Shown here piece by piece: positions 22,301-34,300 of a DNA stretch of 64,000 nt. How positions within the stretch are numbered: the first letter of the stretch is position 1; each line of letters begins with the position of its first letter. The position numbers and the translations under genes are program-made. Origin of the DNA: Symbiodinium natans (taxonomy: Eukaryota > Sar > Dinophyceae > Suessiales > Symbiodiniaceae). The DNA is taken from positions 132,438 to 196,437 of the forward strand of contig CAJNDS010001957.1 in assembly GCA_905221605.1 (NCBI GenBank). The letters run 5' to 3'. Under the pieces are notes generated by a model, which was not told where the DNA came from, made no database searches, and saw nothing but the letters and a program-made list of their open reading frames with translations.

Positions 22301-25300
22301 GTGCCGAGGTTCGGGAGGAGTTGGCTGTGGCTCGTTGCCTCATCGAAGCCCAGGTGCCCCTGCATCCCGTGCAGCGTTTGCCATGTGCTCCTCAACTCTT
22401 GGCATCTTGAGGCAAAGGATGCTCCACACCTCCTGGCCGAGCTTTGTGGCCGCCGGGAGCCTCTATGACTGAGCAACATCCCTTTTTTCATAGGGCCCAG
22501 ATGGGGATGTTTGGTTGTTGCAATGCTTCCAATGCCTGAGCTGGGTAGGAGACACTCCGAGCTAAAGATGCCGTGCAGCAGGTGCAAGCAATGTCAGCCA
22601 AAAATGTTGCATCATCTTGCAAGCTCGGTGTCTGCTTGCGGCTGCGCTCCATGTCAACATTATTCATGTTTTGGCAAATTTGTTCGGCAGCAGGCCCGGC
22701 TGGGGTTCTTAACCGCAGCGGCAGGGGAAGCGAGCAGAGCCGCTACAAAGGCCACCTGAGGGCTCTGCTCTGTAAACCACTTCTCGAAGCGGCCCGCTCC
22801 ACTTTCCGAGTTCGCTTTTCGCTTTCCGCTTCGCTTTGGTGTGTGTGTGTGTGTGTGTGTGCGTCGCTTGCAGGCCAACCTGCTGGCTCTGCTGCCGCGG
22901 CGGATGCCTGTGGCACCCAAAAATGAGGTCGCAGTATTGTTTTGATAGATGCTGCTAGATGCATCTGCACATCATACCCTTTTTATGCAACTGTGCCAGA
23001 TGCAGAGGGCTTGTGTTTCAAGCATCGAGGTTGACATGACAAAAGAAGGCGACGCTATGCTTCCCCGTTGCGATATGCGATTTCTGATCTGAAGCGACAG
23101 GTGGACATGGTGGCCATCGAACATCAGACTGGGCAGCTTCGCGAGGCGAAGCCACAAGAGCTGCTGAGTACACATTCACCAGCCCCAGCTGCAGAATGCT
23201 GCAATGCAGGAAGTGGCCGCGCTGCAGAAACAGGTTGCGGAGAAGGCTTTGGGTTTTACTTCGGTTTCAAAAAGCACAAGCAAGGGCTTGCCGGTTTACC
23301 CAGCTGCAGATGGCTGTAGGGCTGTAGCTGCGCGCGTCTAGGGAGGTTTAGGGCGCGTGCAATGAGTAGGTCAGTTCTGTTCAGTCGAAGGGGAAAACTG
23401 GAACTTGGCGCAGTTGGGGCAGCAGTTCGTGTGCAGCCCAGCGTTGCAGCCATCGGCCTGCAGCCCAGGGGGACGCGCATGCCTGGCAGCAAGAGATGCT
23501 GGAGATCCGCAGCCACCATGAGCGTTTGCTTTCTGAGAGGGCAGAGGAGAAAGATGCTTGTCTGCCTCGGCATGTCAGATTGAAACCTTTCCAGCAAGGA
23601 GTCGAACATGTGCAGCGCTCGTCCCGTCGTCCTCAATGTCCTGACGCCCCGTTTGTATCTTTTTGTCAACTGCTCTAAGGATGCTGCCTGCGGCACTTGC
23701 GGCACTCGGCTCCCGGCAGCACTGGCGAAAACCCTGCGACAGAGCCATGACTGAGAAGGACACGACATGGTTGTGAAAAATATATGTATATTGATATTTG
23801 TATGTCTACATTCTATTCCATGTAATTTCAAAAAAAGAGGTTGCAGCAGACTATTTTGGTGTTTACAGACCATGTTTGCGCTGTGCATGGTTTTCTTTTT
23901 CCCTTAAGTTGCAGCTGCAACTGCTGGTTGCACTTTCGATGAGAGTGGCGGTTTGTACAGGGTTCAAGTGCAAGTGAGCACATGCCACTGTCCACGCCGT
24001 GGGCTGACAGTCTTTTGCGTCAAGTGAAGAGGTTTGAGCCGGTGTCCTTGTAGAAATTGCCTACTTTTGACCTTTCAAATGCTGCTCTTCCAACTGTGAA
24101 TGGGGGGCTGTTGCGGGCCTCTTAGGCTCCGCGGGGATGCCGTACACTCTCCGGCGGCAAGACCTTCTGTCGCTCGGCCATGTTCGGCCGCGGCATCCTC
24201 TCTGCTCCTCATAGCAAGCTTCGTTCTATTGAAGTTGTGGCACGAGTCTGTCAGAATTCTCAGATGAGCGATTAAGGTGAAGCAAACGCGGAAGGCGAAT
24301 GACAGTGTGGCCAAAGTCGCAGGGTCACAAGGCTGCGAGTTCTTGCCAGTGGACGCCGCACGCAGCGCATGCATGAGAGTGGAACGAAGACGAAGTGCAA
24401 TTTAACATTGTCTAAGCCCCCACCCTTGGCCCCCCCCCCCGGCCAGATTCTCATAATTCTCTGAGGGGCACGATCGCTGCCGAGGGTGAGGCTTCAACCC
24501 TCCGCTCTATCGGGTCTGAGGTCCTTGTTGCAGCTCCTGGCAGAGACTCAGCACCGAGCAGTCTGCAACTCGGTGGCGGCGGAAGGACACCTGGCTTGTA
24601 AGCAACCTACTCACTCGGTAGACACATAGGTGTTCTCAGCCGCTGCCGTGGGGCTGGAAATGGGGATCTCCCGTCACGGCTCCCTTTCTGCCTCCCGGGT
24701 CGGATGATGGGGCTCGGGCCGGAAACTGGTGGCTATCTTTGTGGCTGCTGAGGTGACCCAACGTCGCGCGTTTTGTGTTCGCAAGCGTCCGCAAGTGTTC
24801 GCGAAACGTCCGCAAGATCAGCAGGCACACATGGAGTTGCCAAAGCGTGCTGCCGCTGACATCCTAGCCTCCATTCCCCGCACTCCGCCCGAGGTGCCAA
24901 GCGTGAAGTTTGGTTGTGCAGTAGGTTGACGGTTAAGTGTTATAACGGCTGATTGTGCCGAACTGAATCTCACATTGTGAGGGGTGCAGACTAGACAGCA
25001 GGTGACAATCCAAAGATTCCGGGTTTGGTGTGACTGAGGATATCGCAAAACAGCGCAGGCGAATGCCGCTAGAGGAGCCGACATGTACGTTGCACGGTCC
25101 CACTGACTAGACTTTGGTCCAATTCAGCCAGCAGCAGCAGGAACGTCAATGTGGCATTTTCCTCGTGTGGTTGCGTCACAGATGGAACAGGCACGGAGTG
25201 GAATGGCGTGGGACTTGTTTTGGGTTTGTCCTTTTCCATGGGTGTGGCAGGCCCAGATCACAAACATGTTGAAGCGCCAAACCCACTTGAAAAATGGTCC

Positions 25301-28300
25301 CTGATGGCTTCAGGCCCGGGATCGCTCAAGGATTGAGGAGGCGGGGGAAGCACCAAGTTGTTGTCGCAATGTCCATCAGGTCGACCACTGACCCAAGCCC
25401 AAGCAGAGATTTTTTTGTTGAGATTACATTGATTTGTTGGTTTCGGCATGATGGGTCATCCACGAGGTGCAAAAGATGTCTTGTTATTGGTGAGCAAAGT
25501 AAGAGGTGCCGTCACATCGGAGTATGTTGACCGTAAAGAGCTACGCCTATGCTTTAAAGTTGTGTGAGGGCATGGAACTGCAAAATTTGCTCGCAGCTCT
25601 GTGGGTGATTGTCCAGGCAAGCTGTTTGGAGACACATGAGCGAGCCCGCTTGGAGGCTTGCCAGGGCTGGGGTCCATGGTGCTAGGCTCCCTCTGATCTG
25701 AACTGGGCTGAGAGCTTGAGTACTGTAACATTCAACCGGTCAGGCAGCAGCTGGCGAGCTGTTCTCTGAGCTGGAAGAGACGCGAGAGCAATGTGAGCAG
25801 CTTGAGGCATGAGGACGATTGTGTGATTTGTGCGACATATTTTGCAGCTGGCTAATGGATGACAGCAGCATACAGCAGCTCACATGCAAATGCTAATCAT
25901 CGACATCGTCCCTCAACGCAAAACCGGTTTTGGAGGCTGAGCTCTGCACCCTGTGTCTCTAGTGTGACTCGGCTTTGGCTCGTCGGCTTGGCTCGTCTTT
26001 TGATGCCCTGCTGTGGTCGAATCCAGGCTTGTGTAGATGCTTAGATGCCCATCAAAAAATTACGACTGAACGCCCTCGAAGATATGCTAGGTCTGCTCGT
26101 GAGGCGCAGCGAATGGCCGCCGTTGCAACTCTGCGAGCGCGGGAGGCTGCTGCCGCCGACGAGGCTTGGAGCCGTTGCCAGGAAAGCTAGCTATACTTTC
26201 GCGCCCCACGGTTTTGCCGAGCGATATGAAACATTGACTTTTAAGGGGCTGCGCCCACGATCGGGCAGCGCAGGCAGTTGATGGCAGTAGCCAGGGAAGT
26301 GTAACCGGCACAAGGCGGGTTCCAACAAAGTGCTCGGAAATGCTGGCAGCATCTGGCAGCCTTGCAGGCTCCAAAGCGTGTGCGGCGTAACAAGGCGGCT
26401 CCCAATAGTGGAAATGCGCGGCATCCCAAAACGGCTCCGGGCCCCAAGTTCGGGCCGCTGATGCTCATATGGATGAAAGAGCATGAACGAGCCTGACCTG
26501 TGGATAGAACGGAGCATGAACACGCTAGTTTCTAACATAAAAGACACCATGATCGTGCAATTTGACGCGATTCCACACACCCCCCAAGGCGAGCATCATG
26601 AATATCAGGGAGACCACGGGAGAAACGATGGGTGGATGATATGCGCCACGGGCCTGTGCATGAGGGTGTCGACATGTGTCGATGATGCTCGCGTTGTGGG
26701 GGCAAGGGAAATAAGGGTAGGGTTGGAGATGGTTGCAGGATGTTGCAGGCAAGCATGGAGAATGTCATCAATCGTCATCAAACATAAAAACACGGTAATG
26801 AGTTGCGATGATTCCAGCGCTTTTCGGCGTTAATTGACCGCACGGGCCAGGGCCGCTGATGCTTATGATGCTCGCCTTGCTTTGGGCTTCCGGTACCTTT
26901 CCTCGCCCCCAAACCTTGAAACGTTTAGCTTGGATGTGATAGGCCGCCCGGTGTTAAAAGACAGGGTCGATGATGCCCGCCTGGAGGGTGAGCGCCCTTC
27001 GAGGCGCTTCGAAAACTTATGAAAACTTTTGCGACCCCTTTGATGCTTTTGAGATTCACGTGAATGCGGGAAAATCTTGATCCCACAGTGGGGCATCCCT
27101 GGCAGTAGGGGATTCAACGTGGGGTTTCTTGCCGACAGGGCACAAAGGAGGGTTTGCGCTTGCTTTACACGCTCCAACTAACGGGCTCCGCGGAGAATCA
27201 CTCATGGCCTATACATCACCGAAGGCTTGTGCTGGGACCCTGGAGCCTTCCTGGCGTGATGAGGCTGTGGCAGCTGGACGTAATGAAAGAAATTCTTGAG
27301 AGTTTGGGCTTGGAGGCTTTTGTTTCAGAGCTGAAGGACGAGGGGAAAGACGAAACTTCAAGGTACCTGTCGGCCTGACTCGAGCTTTGAGTCCCAAGGA
27401 AGAGGCCTGGCGGCGTGCACGCGAGGCTGGGCGCGTCCCAACGGCAGATGGCGATGCGGAGGTGGAATGGGCATTGGAGATTCTTTGAGGGCCCGGTTCT
27501 TTTGAAACGATTGGGGCTCGAAGGGTTGTTGGGCGGCGCTTGGCTGGGCTTCGCAAAGGAGGGTTGAGAGGGATATTGCCTCCTGCAGGACGTTCTTCGC
27601 GCTGCGCAGGCGCGATGCTGATGCAGCTATTCAGAGTTGTGATCCCCTCCCAGATCTGGAGTTTGGAAAAGTTGGGCCCAGGGGCCACCAAGAATGTCAC
27701 CAAAGCTTGAAGTGATGACTGAGATCCGTGGCGCTTGGAGCTGTTTTCTGGGGAGAATTGCTGAGTTGCCGTGTGAGTGCTCCGAGAGCTCCGAGAGCTC
27801 TGTGGAGGTGCTGCGTTTGCTGGGCCTGCAGTTGGTGCACTGGGAGGTGTCTGAAGGCATCAAGAGCGCGTTGCTTCGCTGCAATTCCTTTGAGTTTCCT
27901 TTGAGACATGTGTCATCTCTGTTGCAGTATGCTGCAACCTTTGCCCAAGAATGAGGCAGCTCAGGGCAGACGGCTTGGAGTTGGCCAACGCTGCCCTTGC
28001 ACGGGTCGTGGTGCAGGCTGCTATTGGGTAAGCCCTCCAAAAGCTCAACCCTTTGCGGGCTCCCAAGTCATTGCGAAAAGCCGTTGAGAGCCTTTGAGAG
28101 AGCCTTCGAGCCCTCACCGCACCTGGACAGGTTCCAGGCCAGCCTCATTCCATGTCAACCCCACGGGTGCTAGAGGCCGCGCTTTTGCACAGTCTGCGAA
28201 TTTTCCGGGGTTTGCAGCTGCGTGACGTGCTGTGTCACACCGTGTCGGGGAACGCATGGGTTAAGCTTCTCACATTTTCATCTATGCATGCGTTGATCCA

Positions 28301-31300
28301 GACCAGCTTTCTGCAAAGCAGGATAAGCACCAAGTCAATTTTCGTGTGCATTGTATGCAGTGGAGTGGAGACAGCAGACAGGGGTTGATAAGATGTTGAA
28401 GGGAAAGCTTGAAGGGCTTGAAGCATTTCATCGGTGCAATCATCCCAACCCTGGCCTCAAGCACATCTTCCAGTCTTCCATGGGTGAGCCATTGACTGCC
28501 AGGCTTTCTGGACCTCCAAGCGCACCGAGCTGGCAGAGGCCGAGCAGAGGCCAGAGTGCACTGAGATCTCTCGAGATGAATCGAGAGGCACTTCCCGACA
28601 CCCGCTTTTGATTCGGGAGCTGCGGAGCGGCTTTGCATGGCGGTGTTCTCTTCCTTGTGCGGTGTTCAAATGTCGGGTCGATATGTACCAGGGCGTCCAG
28701 TCTCGGGATGTGTTGGGAGGTGTGAATTCGGAAGGATTCGGAAGCGCGCTTAGGCTTTCTTTGTTGATCTGCCCTGCAGGCAGCGAGAAGCATCGCGGCT
28801 TCAAGCCGAGGCCAGGCTTGCGCCGTTTGCTGGGGGCCTTGGAAGGCCTTGGGCAACTTGTGCAACTCGCGGCTTTCGCCTGGAGGTGCAGACCTTCCAC
28901 ACGGAGCTCGCTCGGGCGCAGCGCTCCGAAGCCGAGGCTGCATCGGAGCTCGCAGCCGCGGCAGGCGCTTGAAAGTAGAAGACAGTACATTCAGTGGATG
29001 TCAAGCACTGTCAAGGAGCCTCCAGGCATCTTTATCTCCATGTGTCATTCCTGTTCTCATTCTCAGCAGCACCTTTCTGCAGGTTCAAAGCGTCGATCTT
29101 TGGCAGGGCAACTTGGCCGAGATGGACCGAGAGGTGGTAGGGGAACAGCCCAGTCAAGCGTCATGGCTCAGGCGGAAGCCCCCAAAACCGCCTGAGACGC
29201 ACGATCCGAAGCTCCTGGCCGGCATGCTGGACGTCATGAGTCAGGCCCATTGAAAGATTCAGTGCTGCCTTGGCAGCATTTCTGCACATTTTGCAGCCGG
29301 CCCCCCTCAAACCAGGTGATGGAGATGTGTTCTGGAATGCTGCCTGCCCGGGAGCCGGCAGCCACAGGCAGTCAACATCCGCACGCATCAAGAGGGCAAC
29401 TGAGAGTTGTTCAATTTGTCACATTGTGCAGCCAGAGAGCAACACAACTTAGCAAAATTGAGCAGGGTGTGGTGTAGAGCCGAGTAGAGTACGGAGTAGA
29501 GTAGGAGCAGAGTAGAGTAGAGTCTGAGCATGCCTAGCATGCGATTCAGTGCAGGCTCCAAGGCCATGGCTGCGGTCCTCCGCGAAGTGAAGGTTCGCCG
29601 CGCACAGTGGGTTGCGTGTCCCCGTGTCTCTGCGTGCATGCGTGCACGCACGTGTGTGAGCGTGAGTGCGTGCGTGTGTCTCGCTTTCCTCTGTGTCACT
29701 GAGGGTTTGCCACCCAACATGCCCTTTTAGGGTCTAGGGGTTGGAGTGTGGTTGGGGTAAGCTTGCAGTTTAGGGTTTTTGATTGCGGTTCTTGGGGCCA
29801 CCCAACATGGCCTTTTACTTTTAGGGTCGCTTGCCATTCAACATCTTCTTTTAGGGTTCTTTGGCCTGGTTCATAGGGTTTAGCATTGGCTCAAGACCTT
29901 TTGAGGTTGAGGGTTTGCCGCCCAACAGGACCTTTTCGAGTTTAGGGTTTCGTAGGGTTTGCCACACAACATCTTCTTTTCGGGTTCTTCGGCTTAGTTG
30001 GCGACCTTTTGGGGTTTGGGCTTTGCATCCAACGCAGCGTTTTAGGGAACAATCTTGTCGCCCAACATTTCTTTGAGGGTTTGGGGTTTCCAGGGCACGA
30101 CTTTAAGGGTTTAGGGTTTGCCACCGAGGGTTCAGGGTTTTTAAATGAGATTCGTACGTGGAGGACTAAAGAATGTGCGCTGAAATCCTGAGACATTAAA
30201 CCGCATACTTTCCGCTGTTTCGGCTTTTGGGTTTAGGCTTTAGGGCAGTTTAGGGTCCAGGTTGTATGGTTTAGGGTTTATGATTTTAAGTTAGGGTTCT
30301 TGGGGTTTAGGGTTTCAGGGGGATGAACCCTAAACCATGCAGGCTCCAGGCCAAGGCAAACCCTTGAAGCACGAGCAGGCCAGTGTATCCTGCATCTGGA
30401 AAGAAAGCACGTGCAAATATCATCCAAAACAATGTGCAGATATGAGGCAAAACCACGTGCGGAAAGGAACCGTAGACCACGTGAAGATATGAACCCCCGT
30501 CCCTGGGGAGGGCTCAAGCCCCTTGCTTGCAAGGTAAAACCAATGAAAAACGCAAAGGAAAACACAACGTGACCCTTGGTAGTTCGGGATCCGCACACAC
30601 ATGGGTCACACACACACACACACGTTTTTGTGCGACACGGATGCGCCTCGGGCTCCCAACCAGATGTTCGGGTTCAGGTTTTCTATGGGTTTATGGCACG
30701 GTGCTTTGGGAGCGTGCGTTGGTCTGCAGCCAACCCTCCACTCACAACTCGCAGGCACCTGTGGCTCCCTACATTGGCTTTTGCAACGAACACCTTATGT
30801 ATTGGCCGAAGCACCGTGGTGAAAGGCTTTAGGAGGCACGGGGACAAGGCAAGGAATCCGTTTTTGCGAAGGGGGTTGCGACAATCTGGATGTCCCTGTA
30901 GGCTCCAGTTATATATATTTTTCTGTGCAAGTTATTTCTGGAGGCCGTGCGCCCTAGTGGCCGGCGGGCGGCTCTGGGAGATGGGCCCTCTTAAAGGTAT
31001 TGGTGCTTTTGGCGCTTTGGAACGCCGTACAAAACGCCCAAAACCCATGAAGCCACTCCGGAGTTGCCAGGACCTCGGCGGCTTTTGCCAGATGCTCCAG
31101 CAGCAGGTCCCTTCCCAAAGGCACCAGAAGTTGGTCGGCAGGATGTGCTGGAATCTTTCTGCTGTTGTCGAATGAGTTCAGGCAGTCGCTCTCGTCAGCA
31201 GTCTCCTTGCATGATTCTTCGCAAATGGAGGGCGGCCAGAGGCAAGATGGGGGCTGTGCAAGTGCTTATCTGGATCTCAGCATTTTTCTAAGCTGAGACG

Positions 31301-34300
31301 CGTGGTTCGATCTCTTGGATGGACTGCACACTGGCTGCTAGCTGTGGAAACAGTACCTTCTTCTCATTTGCGAAGGTGTGCCTCTTTTATTAAGAGTCTT
31401 TTCCAAAGCAAAAGCCGAGTCTTTCAATTGCAGGGATGCTACTTCCAGACGAATGGAAGCTCTGCAGCTCTTTTGCACTTCCCAAGTTTTGGCCTTCTGC
31501 GTCACACTACGCACATTGAATTGACGTGTATTTGCTGCACCGCACCAGAGTCTGATCCTTTGACGTCCTGTCATCGAACCTGAACGTGGTTGGGTTGTTC
31601 GGCCTGATGGGCTCGCCCTTAGGTTGGAGCTACAACACGAGCTGCAGCTGCAGTACAAGCTGGAATCTAAGACAGGCATCGAGCCGACAATTTCCCCAAA
31701 AGAAGTGCTGGCACGATCATTGGCATTGGCATCCAGTAGCAGGTGCTGTTCTCTTCCGAGGTCGGCGGCCGACGCCGTGCTTGTCCTTCGGCAGGCCTTG
31801 ACGGGAAACTCAAGCTAAGAACGGGCATGTAAGCACCAGTGGCCCCTCAGTTAGGGCTTCCGCAGTTCAGGGTTGAATTCGGCCTGACTGGAGTTTCGGC
31901 ATTTTTTTTGGAACGGTTAACATTCTAACATCGTTAATTGTAAACGCTTGCGGGCGCCGCCTCGGCAGCCGGGCCGGCCCCAGGACAGGAAAGGAGGAAA
32001 GAGGGTTTCGCAAAAAAGGGGAGGAAGGGCAGAGAGGTCAAAGGGCGCGGGGGGGTGGGGGGGGGGGGAGGGGGGGGGGGTGGGGGGGGGGATGGGGGGG
32101 GGGCTGGGGGGGGGTGGGGGGGGGTGGGGGGGGGGGGTGGGCTTGCCCGATTTCGCTGTCCTTGACATCGCTCTCCACTAGTCCTCCTAGCGCTCCTTGT
32201 CCCGCACAACTGCCCGCCAATCACCCGCAGAGAATTTTTCGGGCTATTGCCGGGCGTCGTACCTCGAAAGAGGCTAAGCTGAAGCATGCCAGGACGTGTC
32301 CCAAAGGTCGCGGCTGGAGGAGGAGCTGCAGTCGGAGCTCAGGAGCAAGGCGGGATGCTGAAGCCAGGAACCATGTTCCTGGCATACTGTGAACACCTGT
32401 AAACACACTTACGCTGCCAAACGAACTCGTCTTCATGATGCCCTCAGGAGCAGGCAATACTTGCAGCCGAGGCCGCCAGCTTCAACTGTAGACCGGCGTA
32501 TTCAACAAGTGGAGTTGGCAGCACGCTCGCTTGTGACTTCTTTGGGGTCTCACTTTTGACCTTGTGTGGGCCTTGCTTTTGACTGTTGCTGCTGCTGCTG
32601 CTGCTGCCCTGGATACCCATGACTCGCAATGATGAAAAGCACCATTGTGGCCAAGATCAGTTGGGCTTTGGTTACTCTTAAGAGCTTGAAAACCTGCTCG
32701 CTCGAGGCCGAGGCGGCCACATCGACTCACGAAAAAGTGCCATCAACAACTCGTCGAATTTGCTTGCAGAGTAGCTCCTGAGTGACTCGTGGACCTCATC
32801 CATGTTGACTGGCATCTCGCTGCGTAGTCGCTGAGTGAGGAGTCCGCGGCCGACATGGTGACTTTGCCACTGCCACATGTGTTGGAGGCGGGGTTGTGCT
32901 TGTTTTTGAGGCAGCTACAAGTGTCAATAAACGGCACGAGCAGCCCAATCGCGACTTTTTTTCCTGGTGTGCAGACAAAGGGGATGGCACCGAGATTGCA
33001 CCGAAAAAAACATGTAAAAGTTCAAGTGGCCTGCAGGTCACGCCGGAAGCAGCGCAGCTCAAGGAGTTGTGCCGCAGCGGGGCCGCACCGAAGTTAACGC
33101 CAGCAGATGCAAGATGACACAGATTTCGCAGCAACCCTCGAAGGCTTGAAGGCAGCCACTAGTGGAGATTGTATGTTCCAGAACGGGTCAGGTCTTCGTC
33201 CCAGCCGTAGAATGCTCAGAGAGGGCTTTTGATGTTTGATTTTTTTGGCCAGGCGAAAAGAGATTCTACGACAATGCTTGAAGCCATGTATCGTACAAAG
33301 GCCTCGAGCGGCGCTGCGTCGAGGATGCTGCAACAAAGGTGGATCTCGCGCGACGTAAGTTTGAGGACTGGATTCATTAGATGCATGGCTTTGGACATGC
33401 AGTGCTTCAACAACATGATGTGCTTTCAGGACGACGCTGAAGCGCAACTGCATCAAACAACAAGGAGCAGAACAAATAGCTAAATACCAACAAGCCTGCA
33501 CCTGGGTTACATAGGAAAACAATAAGATCATAAAGCATCCAGGGAAGCAATTTGTCAATGGGCGATCACAGGATTGTTTGGACAAGCTAAAGACACACAC
33601 ATGAGGTTCTGGCCAGGGGTGTGCGCATTGCATCGTCAATGGCGCACTTGAGAGCCAGTCGGCAGACTGAAAAGGGGGGGGCACCCGGAAACACAAAACG
33701 AGACATGAAGTGGAGACGGTGATCTTCGCAAGATACATCATTTCCTCGACAAAAGCCGGCAGACCTTGAGGAGCAAAGAGCCTTGGCCACTTCCGCCGCT
33801 GCACGGGCTGCTGAGGAGGTTAAGGGAAGGGATGCTCAAAAGTCATGATCCATGAAATATACGACATGCTCCTCTGCATTATGGGACCCCTAGAGCCCCA
33901 TATAGTAGGATACCCTTCGAATAAGCACCCCAACAAGGTACCAGAAGTTGCCCTGCCTTGCTGCCATTTGCTGCCCCTGTTGGCCTTAGCTGACGAGTTT
34001 CACATAGAACGTCCTTGTTCATGATCGACATTGTCGTTTTTTTGAACTGGACCTGCACAGTTCCAGAGTGGAGCTGCTTGCAGACATTCATCGAGTTGCC
34101 ACTGAGAAGCCCATGCAGGTTGCGAAAGCTGAGGGCGGGTGCCACCAGTTGCGGCTCGCCAAGGAGGCGACTTCGCAGCCCAATGCAGCCCAAATATCGA
34201 TGAACAACCAGACTTTCTGGAATCCCCAAGGCCAAAGTCCTGAACCCGCAGCACCCTACGCATCGCTTCCTCCAGAGAGCCCCACACATCAAAGGCTGGC

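Noticed and set aside
31300..31330. tRNA B-box-like GGTTCGATCTC
   Set aside because: No A box, no acceptor-stem pairing and no cloverleaf could be drawn around it.
32896..33117. Possible GRF-type zinc finger (NRDFFSWCADKG)
   Set aside because: The cysteine and Gly-Arg-Phe spacing does not fit the family, and borders are unclear.
33094..33804. 236-codon minus frame
   Set aside because: It overlaps at least two better-supported plus-strand coil exons and reads like a shadow frame.
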